NCBI GenBank assembly: GCA_009780625.1
Contig: WQZR01000003.1
Span: 1 to 32,600, forward strand
Source of the DNA: Bacillota bacterium
GTDB taxonomy: Bacteria > Bacillota > Clostridia > Christensenellales > UBA1242
Length of the DNA: 32,600 nt
Direction: 5' to 3'
The notes below the pieces were generated by a model, which saw nothing but the letters and a program-made list of their open reading frames with translations, was not told the DNA's origin and did no database searches. Positions 1-7,138 of the stretch are shown one piece after another; position 1 is the first letter of the stretch, and every line of letters begins with the position of its first letter. The position numbers and the translations under genes were made by a program.

Positions 1-1
1 C

Positions 2-160
2 TCAGATGAACTTATAAAACTGATTGACGAATGGACGGAAGCAAAAAAAGAAGAGAACTATAAGCTTGCCGATGAAATTAGAAACAAAATAGGCGAGATG
101 GGTTTTGACATGCAATATACAAAAGATGGAAAGGTTCAACTTAAGGAAAGAAAGAAATAA
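2..160 (+). CDS. cysS: Cysteinyl-tRNA synthetase, C-terminal end (partial)
   Basis: The last 52 codons of a gene that begins before the window. The segment AKKEENYKLADEIRNKIGEM followed by GF, a short gap and TKDGK matches the end of CysRS, where a helix reading roughly ARKxKDFxxADxIRDxLxxxGI precedes a D(T/G)xxG turn. CysRS charges tRNA-Cys in the cytoplasm, and this part lies in the C-terminal helical region that contacts the tRNA. The usual final Trp is replaced by a basic tail ending KERKK. A hairpin terminator follows directly after the stop codon. The UvrB/C-type helical motif is a weaker alternative reading. The call rests only on this short tail. Confidence 0.7.
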   Translation, partial: SDELIKLIDEWTEAKKEENYKLADEIRNKIGEMGFDMQYTKDGKVQLKERKK

Positions 161-187
161 AAAAAGCACCGTGAGGTGCTTTTTGTT
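161..187. terminator. Bidirectional terminator between cysS and divIC/ftsL-like
   Basis: Arm AAAAAGCACC (161-170), loop GTGA, arm GGTGCTTTTT (175-184): a perfect 10-bp stem flanked by A and T runs, so it can terminate both strands. It serves cysS on plus and the divIC-like gene on minus, whose stop codon is at 187-189. Confidence 0.9.
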
Positions 188-444
188 TAACGTGGTCTTA
201 CAATAATTTCTCCAGGTTTGCCCCAACCTTGTTGACGAGCATGTTGTTCTGCAAGTGTTGAAAGGTTGTTTTGTGCGTCATATATAACAGAGTTTAGATA
301 TGCGTTTCTATCTTGTTTGTCTGAAAGTTCTTTTGAAGCAGTTGCAATTCTCACAAGTTGGAACGTGATTACAACAATCAAAATAGATAGCAACACTGCA
401 ACCCCAACAGCAATTGTGTTTAGAAGCGTTTTAGAATTTTTCAT
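187..444 (-). CDS. DivIC/FtsL-type septum formation protein
   Basis: 85 residues. There is a short basic N-terminus, one membrane segment (about residues 9-32, NTIAVGVAVLLSILIVVITF), a polar and probably coiled-coil stretch, and a C-terminal GWGKPGEIIV. That ending is the hallmark of the FtsB/DivIC family, small bitopic proteins of the divisome. The ATG at 444 is preferred over an upstream TTG because GGAGG sits 5 nt in front of it. The ATG overlaps the stop of yabQ (ATGA), so the two are probably translationally coupled. In Bacillus subtilis yabP, yabQ and divIC are consecutive genes, and the neighbours here support DivIC over FtsL. Conserved family positions are few, so the exact paralogue is uncertain. 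Confidence 0.8.
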   Translation of the reverse strand: MKNSKTLLNTIAVGVAVLLSILIVVITFQLVRIATASKELSDKQDRNAYLNSVIYDAQNNLSTLAEQHARQQGWGKPGEIIVRPR

Positions 445-770
445 CTGTTCCTCCAAGTGGTTAGAAATACTTTGATTTTATTATAACAAAAACCAATGAT
501 TTTTCCAAACAATCTGCCGAGCGTGCAAAAACTTGCAGCAAAGCCGATTACTGTTCCAAACAACATATAGAATCTAAACACGCCATGGTTAAGCTCTAGA
601 ACAAACACAAAAAAAGAAAGAGAAACAAGAAAGGCGGAGATTATGGAAACGGAAATAAGCAGCCATTTCTTTTTTTGTTGTATAACAAAATAGTGAGTTA
701 TCCCAAAAACCATTCCAAGCCAAAGAAAAGAAAGAAAGATGATAAATTCGTTTAGCCCAAAAAAATGCAT
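441..770 (-). CDS. yabQ: YabQ-like spore cortex biosynthesis membrane protein
   Basis: 109 residues and very hydrophobic, with about four membrane segments (near residues 8-28, 36-56, 64-84 and the C-terminal part). The LFGKIIGFCYNKIKVFL ending and the overall layout fit YabQ, a sporulation membrane protein needed for cortex formation in B. subtilis. Sequence conservation in this family is weak, and the call leans on context: it overlaps the divIC-like gene by ATGA and lies back to back with yabP. The start has no Shine-Dalgarno sequence. A TATAAT (minus strand, 782-777) ends 6 nt before the ATG, which predicts a leaderless mRNA. The divergent arrangement with yabP differs from the co-directional order in Bacillus. 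Confidence 0.75.
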   Translation of the reverse strand: MHFFGLNEFIIFLSFLWLGMVFGITHYFVIQQKKKWLLISVSIISAFLVSLSFFVFVLELNHGVFRFYMLFGTVIGFAASFCTLGRLFGKIIGFCYNKIKVFLTTWRNR

Positions 771-776
771 TAAACA

Positions 777-806
777 ATTATATTAGGAAAACATCAGACA
801 TATACT
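777..806. promoter_or_regulatory. Overlapping divergent -10 elements for yabQ and yabP
   Basis: TATAAT on the minus strand (782-777) lies 6 nt from the yabQ ATG. TATACT on plus (801-806) lies 5 nt from the yabP ATG at 812. Only 41 nt separate the two start codons, so both promoters share this space and leave no room for a 5' leader on either side. The -35 boxes are poor, which could mean extended -10 use or a sporulation sigma factor. Confidence 0.6.
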
Positions 807-811
807 TTGCT

Positions 812-1087
812 ATGACAACAAACCAAATAAAAAACACAACACATCGTGTGACTTTAACAAATCAAAACAAACTGAGCATAACTGGAGTTAAGAAAGTTAA
901 CCTAACAAGTGAAACGGCAATCAACTGCGAAGTTGAAAACGGTGAGTTTAGCTGTTTTGGTGAAGGACTTCATGTTACGAAAATCGACACCGATGAGGGA
1001 GTGATTGAGGCAGAGGGCTTGGTTTTTGAGTGCAAATATAGTCACAAACGCGAAAAGGTGGGTTTTTTGAAGCGTGTTTTTAAATAA
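812..1087 (+). CDS. yabP: YabP sporulation protein
   Basis: 91 residues. HRVTLTNQNKLSITGVKKV near the start and CFGEGLHVTKIDTDEGVIEA later match YabP/YqfC proteins (HxLxLxxRxxLxxxGVxxV, then GxGLxIxxLxxxxGxLxxxG). These are small soluble sporulation proteins made in the mother cell. YabP is associated with spore coat/cortex development and normally lies beside yabQ. Here it is transcribed away from yabQ and the divIC-like gene. A TATACT -10 ends 5 nt before the ATG and there is no Shine-Dalgarno sequence. The family call is sound. The distinction from the paralogue YqfC rests on the neighbouring yabQ. Confidence 0.88.
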   Translation: MTTNQIKNTTHRVTLTNQNKLSITGVKKVNLTSETAINCEVENGEFSCFGEGLHVTKIDTDEGVIEAEGLVFECKYSHKREKVGFLKRVFK

Positions 1088-1101
1088 CATTCTTCAAAGT
1101 C

Positions 1102-1130
1102 TTTACAAAAGATTTAATCTGTATTAAAAT
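1102..1130 (+). promoter_or_regulatory. Sigma-A-type promoter of the CYTH gene
   Basis: TTTACA (1102-1107), 17-bp spacer, TAAAAT (1125-1130). The predicted start of transcription near 1137 leaves a leader of about 30 nt that includes an AAAGGA Shine-Dalgarno sequence before the ATG at 1169. Confidence 0.75.
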
Positions 1131-1168
1131 TAAAAGAATAAGTTTTTATGGGAACAAAGGATGTGAAT

Positions 1169-1816
1169 ATGAGAACAAGAAGATTAGAATTAAAATTTAA
1201 AGTGAAAAAGCTTCCAAGTGTTAAAGGACTAGATTTGGAAGAAGTGGTTTCTCCTTTCAAAAAAGAAATTGAAAGAGACTTCTACTACGACACTCAAGGC
1301 TACGACCTTCTTAAACACGGAAACGTTTTAAGAAACAGAGACAATAGAAGAATTGAGTTTAAACTGCACCTAAGCCCAGTTGAAAAAGTTAGAACACCGA
1401 TTGTTGGTTTTGTGTTCCATACATTCAACAAAAAGAACGCAGAGGTTGCAAAAATTTTCAAAACTCTAAACCTGCCATTCAACGACAAATATAGAGACTT
1501 TAATGATTTCCTTAGAGTAAACAACCTGCGAATTCTTGTTGCGGTAAGCAAAAAGAGAAGACGCTTTAAAGTGAAAGAAGGAATGTTTTTAAACCTAGAT
1601 GAAGTTATTGGACTTGGTTGCTTTGTAGAACTTGAAATTCATAACGCAAATGCTGATGTTCCGGTTTCTGTGTTTAAAGACGAAGCTTTCAAAATTCTGT
1701 CTGAATATGGTTTGGTTGATTCATCTGCTGAATTCATACCGTCAGGTGGGGGTTATGTTGAGCTTTACCTTAAAGCACAAAACCCAGCGGTTTATATGCT
1801 TTCTAAATACAAATAA
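1169..1816 (+). CDS. CYTH domain protein (triphosphate tunnel family)
   Basis: 215 residues spanning one CYTH domain. Visible landmarks are the first strand RRLELKFKVKK, the YYDTQGYDLLKHGNVLRNRD block (family: YYDTxxxxLxxxGxxLRxR), EFKLHL, and the late NLDEVIGLGCFVELEI strand. CYTH enzymes bind triphosphate compounds in a beta tunnel and include class IV adenylate cyclase, thiamine triphosphatase and inorganic triphosphatase. The signature ExExK of the first strand is changed here to ELKFK, so the second glutamate is lost and the metal site may be altered. An ATG at 1148 is in frame, but AAAGGA stands 7 nt before the ATG at 1169 and nothing comparable precedes 1148. The substrate cannot be inferred. 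Confidence 0.8.
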   Translation: MRTRRLELKFKVKKLPSVKGLDLEEVVSPFKKEIERDFYYDTQGYDLLKHGNVLRNRDNRRIEFKLHLSPVEKVRTPIVGFVFHTFNKKNAEVAKIFKTLNLPFNDKYRDFNDFLRVNNLRILVAVSKKRRRFKVKEGMFLNLDEVIGLGCFVELEIHNANADVPVSVFKDEAFKILSEYGLVDSSAEFIPSGGGYVELYLKAQNPAVYMLSKYK

Positions 1817-1823
1817 ACAAAAT

Positions 1824-1853
1824 GAGGGGTTGCTATTGAAGTGCCCCTTTTTT
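1824..1853 (+). terminator. Terminator after the CYTH gene
   Basis: AGGGG (1825-1829) and CCCCT (1844-1848) can pair around a 14-nt loop, followed by a T run to 1853. The short stem makes it weaker than the other terminators here. It overlaps the -35 region of the next promoter. Confidence 0.6.
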
Positions 1854-1864
1854 AGTGGTATACT
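1836..1864 (+). promoter_or_regulatory. Extended -10 promoter of the lipoprotein gene
   Basis: TTGAAG (1836-1841), 17-bp spacer, TGG then TATACT (1859-1864). It is nested in the terminator of the upstream gene. The leader of about 15 nt carries AAGGAG (1875-1880), so this gene has a normal ribosome binding site. Confidence 0.75.
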
Positions 1865-1885
1865 TTAGCCATTTAAGGAGTGTTT

Positions 1886-3760
1886 ATGACAAGACTAAAG
1901 AAACTTCTATCTATACCTGCAATGCTAATAATTTTTGCGATGGTGATTGTTGCCTGCGGAAACGACAACAACCAGCCATCATCATTCACGGTGACACTGA
2001 CGCAAGGCACAGGCTATTCGATTGTTGCAAAGAACAATGCTTCAACCACAATATCTCGTGGGGGAAGTTTTACGTTTGTTGTTGTGCTTGATGCTGCATA
2101 CACTCAAAGCACGCCATCTGTGAGAGTGAACAACATTCCTGTAAGTCTGACAAATCTCGAGTTTACAATTTCAAACATAACTTCAAACCAAAACGTGACG
2201 GTTGTTGGTGGGTTGGCATTAAACAACTATGTTGTTTCGCTTCCTCAAACGCAAACAGGTTTTAGCTTAACGGCAAAAGACGGAATGTCGACAACTGTGG
2301 AGCACGGTGGTGATTTCACTTTTGTTTTTGAACTAGACTCTGCATATAGTCAAGCAAGCACACCATCTGTGAAAGTGAATAACGTTGAGGTTCTTGATGC
2401 CGACGGTGAATATACAATCGAAAACATCACTGGCGCGAGAAGTGTGACGGTGAGTGGAATTGGTGGTTTAAACAACTATTCTCTAAATCTTACATTTGTT
2501 AACCTAACAAATGGCACAACACATGATGCAATTGAAGTGACTGGAAACAACATTGGTGGCTTTGAAAGTGGTGACACTGCAAATCTAAGCATAACTGAAA
2601 ACCCAGGATTTGAATTTGTTAGATGGACAGGCGACATTGAAAGCACAAACAGAACAATTCAATTTACAGTGACTGGCGATATGGCTCTTGAAATTGAATA
2701 TGAAATGATTCCGTACGATGTTGTATTCATGGACGGAGTTGCTGAAGTTGAAAGACTTCAAGGTGTTATATTTGGTGAAGTTATCACGGTTCCAGGAATG
2801 AATGAAATTCATGACACGCTTCCAGCAATTTTTGTTGGTTTTAGAGATGCTAACAACGAAGAAGCAGGTGCAAATTTAAATGCTTCGATGATTGAGCTTG
2901 AAATTGCTGGCGAGATTATTTACGACGCTAGCTATGCAGAAGTTATTCTAAACTTCGAAGGTGAAGGTTTTAATTTTGATGCAGGAACACTATTGACAAG
3001 AATATTTGTTGAGAGGCTTGGCGATGAAATTGGAACATTCTTTGATGCAATTTTACCTGACGGAGAAAACACAAACCCAGGTTACAAATTTGTTGGCTGG
3101 GAATTTAATGGCACAAAAATAGCAAATGACAATATTTTTGAAATCAGCGACTTTGCGATAAGACTTAACGACGCTGCAGTCATGTTTAGTGGTGTAGACT
3201 GGATTGCGGAAATTTCGTTCCAAGCAATTTGGGAAGCAAATGAAGCACGCGCGTTCTTCTGGTTTAACTTTGAAGACAAAGACGGCAACTATACAGAAGT
3301 TTTCTTAAACGGTCTTGAAGAAAATATTTCAAACGATGATAAGTTTATAAACGGCACACTGCTTGGTGAGGCTCTTAGAATGGCACATGTTGACACAGTT
3401 GGTCCGCTGCCAAGTGAGAAACTTCAGGTTGCTGCAGATGAGGTGGCGTTTGAAAACATAAACAACAGATTTAATGTTCAGGGCTGGGTTGCTGCGATTG
3501 ATGGAGAACTTCACATCTTTGCTGCTGGAAACAACCAAGTTGCAACAGAAACAAACAAAAAGCTCCTTCTTCAATGGGCACACGTTCATCATGAAGTTTT
3601 GCACATGATAACTGGAGACATTGATAAGTTTGCCGAGTTTACAATCAAAGCAGAATTTGAAAACAATTTCCATAGAGTTGATGATTTTGAAATGGTTATT
3701 CTAAACAACATTACAGGTGGGGTGGACGATATTCATTTCTTTGCAATATACTCATTGTAA
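1886..3760 (+). CDS. Surface lipoprotein with tandem beta repeats
   Basis: 624 residues with a lipoprotein signal: a basic N-terminus, a hydrophobic stretch and a lipobox ending VIVACG, so it is probably anchored to the outer face of the membrane by Cys25. Two similar units follow (about residues 38-95 and 98-162), each reading as a G-x-x-hydrophobic strand, a (H/R)GG(S/D)FTF(V)F core, a PSV(K/R)VNN(I/V) strand and a final NIT...VTV strand. Next comes a repeat with GFEFVRWTGDI and a glycine-tryptophan unit near residue 395 (GYKFVGWEFNG), resembling InlB B-repeat/Listeria-Bacteroides repeats. No catalytic motif is visible. The ATG at 1886 is chosen because AAGGAG stands 5 nt upstream. A likely role is adhesion or display, but no specific function can be named. 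Confidence 0.8.
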   Translation: MTRLKKLLSIPAMLIIFAMVIVACGNDNNQPSSFTVTLTQGTGYSIVAKNNASTTISRGGSFTFVVVLDAAYTQSTPSVRVNNIPVSLTNLEFTISNITSNQNVTVVGGLALNNYVVSLPQTQTGFSLTAKDGMSTTVEHGGDFTFVFELDSAYSQASTPSVKVNNVEVLDADGEYTIENITGARSVTVSGIGGLNNYSLNLTFVNLTNGTTHDAIEVTGNNIGGFESGDTANLSITENPGFEFVRWTGDIESTNRTIQFTVTGDMALEIEYEMIPYDVVFMDGVAEVERLQGVIFGEVITVPGMNEIHDTLPAIFVGFRDANNEEAGANLNASMIELEIAGEIIYDASYAEVILNFEGEGFNFDAGTLLTRIFVERLGDEIGTFFDAILPDGENTNPGYKFVGWEFNGTKIANDNIFEISDFAIRLNDAAVMFSGVDWIAEISFQAIWEANEARAFFWFNFEDKDGNYTEVFLNGLEENISNDDKFINGTLLGEALRMAHVDTVGPLPSEKLQVAADEVAFENINNRFNVQGWVAAIDGELHIFAAGNNQVATETNKKLLLQWAHVHHEVLHMITGDIDKFAEFTIKAEFENNFHRVDDFEMVILNNITGGVDDIHFFAIYSL

Positions 3761-3770
3761 GTGATATAAT
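3741..3770 (+). promoter_or_regulatory. Leaderless-type promoter of walJ
   Basis: TTGCAA (3741-3746), 18-bp spacer, TGA then TATAAT (3765-3770). The -10 ends 7 nt before the ATG at 3778, placing the predicted +1 at or next to the start codon. Confidence 0.7.
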
Positions 3771-3777
3771 GGACCTT

Positions 3778-4587
3778 ATGAGAGTTGTTAGTCTTGCAAG
3801 TGGAAGCAAAGGGAACTGCTATTTGGTTTCGCACAATCGTGCTCTTGTTTTGCTTGATGTTGGAATTTCTTATAGCACTCTTGAAATTAAGCTTAGAGAT
3901 TTGGGCGAATCTGTTTCTCAAGTGAATGCAATCTTTCTGACACACTGTCACCACGACCATATTAAAGGACTGGAAGTCCTGCTTAAAAAAATGCCACATA
4001 TTGAGGTTTGGGGAAGTGTTGAATGCATTGCAAGTGTAAAAAGAAAACTTCTTGGAAAGATTAGAACTGAAGCTGTTGATTTTAGAATCATTGAAAAAAG
4101 CAGTTTTTATTATAAAGACTTTTTGGTGTCGGCTTTTTTGGTTCCGCATGATGCGAAGGGAACGCTGGGCTTTTCGTTTTGGCTTGATGGAGAAAATAAG
4201 TTTACGTTAATCACAGATGCGGGCTGTATCACAGAAGAAATGAGAACTGCAGCAATGAGTGCAAAACTTTTGTTTATTGAAAGTAACCACTGTAAAACGC
4301 TTATCAAAGAAACAACAAAATATCCAAAGGTGCTTAAGGATAGAATTCTGAGCGATAAGGGGCATCTTTCAAACTGCACATGTGCTGCGTTTTTGGTTGA
4401 GGTTTTAAAAAAGAGAGAAGATAGAGTGACGTTCTGCCTTTGCCATCTTTCAGAAAACACAAACACAAAGAGTGCAGCAATAGATTGCATTATGTTTGAA
4501 CTGGAATCTAGACAGTTTGTGCTGGGTGTTCATTTTATGCTTGAAGTTCTTTGCCAATATGACACCAGCGAAGTTTTTGAAATATAA
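3778..4587 (+). CDS. walJ: WalJ/YycJ-type metallo-beta-lactamase-fold hydrolase
   Basis: 269 residues. The zinc-binding signature THCHHDH is at residues 55-61, and further family ligands appear as VPHDAKG, DAG (in LITDAGCI), ESNH and GHLSN. The pairing of SNHxxxL...YPxxLKxRIxxxxGHLSN is typical of YycJ/WalJ (VicX), a metal-dependent hydrolase linked in Bacillales to the WalKR cell-wall regulon and to coordination of division with replication. No walK or walR gene is nearby. An upstream in-frame ATG at 3769 overlaps the -10 box and is unlikely. The one at 3778 fits the canonical N-terminus MRVVSLASGSKGN. All metal ligands appear intact, so the enzyme should be active. Confidence 0.92.
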   Translation: MRVVSLASGSKGNCYLVSHNRALVLLDVGISYSTLEIKLRDLGESVSQVNAIFLTHCHHDHIKGLEVLLKKMPHIEVWGSVECIASVKRKLLGKIRTEAVDFRIIEKSSFYYKDFLVSAFLVPHDAKGTLGFSFWLDGENKFTLITDAGCITEEMRTAAMSAKLLFIESNHCKTLIKETTKYPKVLKDRILSDKGHLSNCTCAAFLVEVLKKREDRVTFCLCHLSENTNTKSAAIDCIMFELESRQFVLGVHFMLEVLCQYDTSEVFEI

Positions 4588-4594
4588 ATAGATA

Positions 4595-4603
4595 TGTTAT
4601 ACT
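4595..4603 (+). promoter_or_regulatory. Extended -10 of the Tmk-like gene
   Basis: TGT then TATACT (4598-4603), ending exactly 6 nt before the ATG at 4610. There is no Shine-Dalgarno sequence. A TTTTGA 17 bp upstream is a poor -35. Confidence 0.6.
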
Positions 4604-4609
4604 AACCTT

Positions 4610-5284
4610 ATGGAAAAGAAAGAAGAAGAAAAAAAAGTTGGCTATCTTATAGCCATTGAATGTATTGATAACAGATTTAGCAAAAGAGTTGGCGAAATGC
4701 TTAACGAGTTTTTTAGAAAGAATAAGCAAAAGTCATCGGTTGCGTTTTTGGCAGGAAAGACTGAATTTGAAGAGCAGCCAAAACAAAAAGACAAAAATAA
4801 AAAAGGTGGCAACAATCAACAAAAGCCACAAGCGGTTGAAAAGCCACTGGGTGAGTTTAATGACAAGCTGAGCCCAATTGCGGTGTATTTAGACTATGGT
4901 GCAAAAGTGGCTGAACTTATTAAAGAAAAAATCAATCCTAAGTTAGACGAAGGTGAAATTGTAATCACACACAACTTTGCAGTTGGCGCAGAAGCGTTTT
5001 TCACATATGGGCTTGGACTTGACTCGAAGAAAGTTAAGAACATAAACAAATGTATATACTCTAAACTTAGACCGGACTATACAATTTTCCTAGACATCTT
5101 TGCAGAACACATTGTTAAAGATGCAAGGCTTAAAGAAAAAATGGAGCTTACATATCTAGGCTATAAGAGGCTTTTAAGAAAAGACAGAAAGCTTTTAATT
5201 GTAAATGCTGAAAACAAAGAAGACGTCATCCTTCTGCACATTGTTGAAAGCCTGACAAAGCGTGGAATTATTGCTAGTGAATAG
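4610..5284 (+). CDS. Thymidylate kinase-like protein lacking the P-loop
   Basis: 224 residues. The fold of dTMP kinase can be followed: LIAIECID (residues 13-20) where Tmk has (L/F)IxFEGxDGxGKST, EGEIVITHNFAVGAEAFFTYG where Tmk has GxxVIxDRYxxSSxAYQG, and LRPDYTIFLDI where Tmk has xPDLTxxLDV. The glycines and lysine of the P-loop are gone (DNRFSKRVG at 20-28) and the DR motif has become TH, so phosphate transfer is not expected. A basic, low-complexity insertion (about residues 56-78, rich in K, N, Q) interrupts the domain. It overlaps the start of holB, a common neighbour of true tmk, which suggests a decayed or repurposed tmk retained for a structural or regulatory role. Whether the genome encodes an active Tmk elsewhere is unknown. 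Confidence 0.75.
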   Translation: MEKKEEEKKVGYLIAIECIDNRFSKRVGEMLNEFFRKNKQKSSVAFLAGKTEFEEQPKQKDKNKKGGNNQQKPQAVEKPLGEFNDKLSPIAVYLDYGAKVAELIKEKINPKLDEGEIVITHNFAVGAEAFFTYGLGLDSKKVKNINKCIYSKLRPDYTIFLDIFAEHIVKDARLKEKMELTYLGYKRLLRKDRKLLIVNAENKEDVILLHIVESLTKRGIIASE

Positions 5285-6086
5285 TCTTCCTTCACAAACA
5301 GAAGAATATAAAAATGCAAAGAAACAGATTGAATCGCTGAAGTTTAGCCATGCCCATTTGATTGAAAGCGATGTTGAAACAGCAAGGGCATATCTTGGAA
5401 TGGTTCTTAAACTTATAATCGAAAACAGCGAGCGTGTTTCGAACCTCGAACACCCAGATATTCAAATATATGCGGGGGAGAGTTTTCTTACAAAAGATTT
5501 AGAACAAATGCTAGACCTTGTTCCGCTTAAGCCAATCGAAGCACCGGCTAAGGCTTTTATTATTTTTGCAAATGGGCTTAGTGCGGTTGTTCAGAACAAA
5601 CTTCTAAAAACTTTGGAAGAGCCACCACAGAACACATATATCTTTATTGTTGCAAAAAACAAGGAGGGGTTCTTGCCAACTGTTCTTTCTAGAACCAACA
5701 AAATCAGTCTTGGAAGAACATATAGTTCTAGCGCAGAAACTGAAATGTTTACTTATGTTATAAGCACGCTTTCAAACATGCAAAAGAGCAGCCAAGTTTT
5801 GAAGTATTCTAGAAACTTTGGAAAACTTAACAAAGACAAACTTGGTGAGATTTTAGATATGTTTGAACAAGTTTTTGAAAGGCTTATTTCTCTACGAGGG
5901 GCAAATGCAACAGACAAGCAATATGCTGCTGTTTTAAAAGACGAAGGGTTTTCGCTTAATGCATTGGCTAAGTGTGTGGTTAGCCTAAAGAAAGCAAAAG
6001 ACCAAAATATGTATAACGTAAACCCAAATGGGGTTTATGATTTATTCTTACTTTCTATACTTGAAAACAAATTTTTAGCACGTTAA
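5262..6086 (+). CDS. holB: DNA polymerase III delta' subunit (clamp loader)
   Basis: About 270 residues. Key features are FSHAHLI near the N-terminus, KAFIIFANGLSAVVQNKLLK followed by TLEEPP, and LPTVLSRT. These correspond to the sensor region and the SRC-like arginine-finger loop of delta'. The clamp loader opens the sliding clamp at the replication fork, and delta' is a non-hydrolysing subunit. There is no P-loop, which is common in delta', but the four zinc-ligand cysteines usually found before HPDx are also absent and SRC reads SRT. It overlaps the end of the Tmk-like gene by 23 nt. Possible starts are GTG 5262, TTG 5271 and GTG 5277. None has a strong Shine-Dalgarno sequence, so the start is uncertain and translational coupling is likely. 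Confidence 0.88.
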   Translation: MELLLVNSLPSQTEEYKNAKKQIESLKFSHAHLIESDVETARAYLGMVLKLIIENSERVSNLEHPDIQIYAGESFLTKDLEQMLDLVPLKPIEAPAKAFIIFANGLSAVVQNKLLKTLEEPPQNTYIFIVAKNKEGFLPTVLSRTNKISLGRTYSSSAETEMFTYVISTLSNMQKSSQVLKYSRNFGKLNKDKLGEILDMFEQVFERLISLRGANATDKQYAAVLKDEGFSLNALAKCVVSLKKAKDQNMYNVNPNGVYDLFLLSILENKFLAR

Positions 6087-6087
6087 A

Positions 6088-6096
6088 TGGTATACT
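6088..6096 (+). promoter_or_regulatory. Extended -10 of ricT
   Basis: TGG then TATACT (6091-6096), ending exactly 6 nt before the ATG at 6103, immediately after the holB stop. No Shine-Dalgarno sequence and no good -35 are seen. Confidence 0.6.
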
Positions 6097-6102
6097 AGTT
6101 TT

Positions 6103-7128
6103 ATGAATTATTTAGTTAAAACAAAATCATATATAGATGGCGAATTGTTTATGGGAGACAACTTTGAAGTTGGAAACAAAGTTGTTGTTGATTTAAACTC
6201 GGCACAATTTTTGGGCGAGGTTGCTTCAAAAGCAAAAGGCAGAGCAGACAAAACAAACTTTGTTGTGAGAGTTGCAACAAAGGACGATATTGCAATAGAT
6301 AGCGAAAACCAAGAAAGAGCAAAAGAAAGTCTTAAACGTGCAAAAACAATTGCGCTAAACTTCAAGTTGGATTTAAAGCTTCTAGATGCAGAATATTCTT
6401 TGGACCAGTCTAAACTGATTATCACTTTCATAAGTGAAGAGAGGGTGGATTTTAGGGCATACGTAAAAGACCTTGCACAAAAACTTAAAACAAGAATTGA
6501 GTTAAAACAAATTGGTGCAAGAGACGAAGTTTCGCTTGTTGGAGCACTTGGTGCATGCGGACAGATTTGTTGCTGCGTTAGAAAGTTTGGAAAAATGGGT
6601 GCATGCAACAATGGTTGCAGAGCAGGTGAGTGTGGGGCAACATGCGGCAAGTTTCCAGCAGTTTCTGTCAAAATGGCAAAAACGCAAGGGCTTAGCCTTG
6701 CGCCAAATAAAATCAACGGAATGTGTGGAAGGCTTCTTTGCTGCCTTGCGTATGAACAAGAAGACTATGACATCACACTTGCCAAAATGCCAAAACTAAA
6801 CACACAAATAAAAACACCAGATGGCGTTGGGACAGTTGCGTCTGTAAACGCTGTTAAGGAAACGGTTTCTGTAAAATTTTGGAACGAAGATTCGAAGTTG
6901 ACCCGTTTTGAAGAATATACTCTAGAAGATTTGGGAGCCCCAATGCCTGCACCTCAGGCGTCTGAAGCCCCAAAAAAACCAGAGGAAAATTCTCAAAATA
7001 AAAAGCATAACTTCTTTAATAAAAACAAGGATAGAAAAAACCAGCAACCTCAGAAACAAAATAATAACAAAGAGAACAAGAAACCGAAAATATTTAATAT
7101 TCGAATTGGACCTAAAAAAGAGGGATAA
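6103..7128 (+). CDS. ricT: RicT/YaaT PSP1-domain protein with Cys-rich insertion
   Basis: 341 residues. The PSP1 core is clear: QIGARDEVSLVGALGACG, SVKMAKTQGLSLAPNKINGM and CGRLLCCLAYE match RicT (YaaT), a member of the Ric (YaaT-YlbF-YmcA) complex that binds iron-sulfur clusters and assists RNase Y-dependent mRNA processing, biofilm formation and sporulation in B. subtilis. Two features are unusual. Between the first cysteine block (C152, C156-C158) and SVKMAK there is an insertion of about 19 residues with cysteines at 168, 172, 177 and 181 (C-x3-C-x4-C-x3-C). The C-terminal tail (about 285-341) is a basic, Asn/Gln/Lys-rich low-complexity extension absent from the roughly 275-residue Bacillus protein. 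Its place after tmk-like and holB is the usual Firmicutes order. Confidence 0.93.
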   Translation: MNYLVKTKSYIDGELFMGDNFEVGNKVVVDLNSAQFLGEVASKAKGRADKTNFVVRVATKDDIAIDSENQERAKESLKRAKTIALNFKLDLKLLDAEYSLDQSKLIITFISEERVDFRAYVKDLAQKLKTRIELKQIGARDEVSLVGALGACGQICCCVRKFGKMGACNNGCRAGECGATCGKFPAVSVKMAKTQGLSLAPNKINGMCGRLLCCLAYEQEDYDITLAKMPKLNTQIKTPDGVGTVASVNAVKETVSVKFWNEDSKLTRFEEYTLEDLGAPMPAPQASEAPKKPEENSQNKKHNFFNKNKDRKNQQPQKQNNNKENKKPKIFNIRIGPKKEG

Positions 7129-7138
7129 AACAATAATT

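Noticed and set aside
6601..6651. Intein or programmed frameshift explaining the RicT insertion
   Set aside because: The insert is only about 19 residues, far too short for an intein, and the frame is continuous with normal codons.
6108..6716. 202-codon frame opposite ricT
   Set aside because: It is a shadow of ricT. The conserved PSP1 motifs establish the plus frame.
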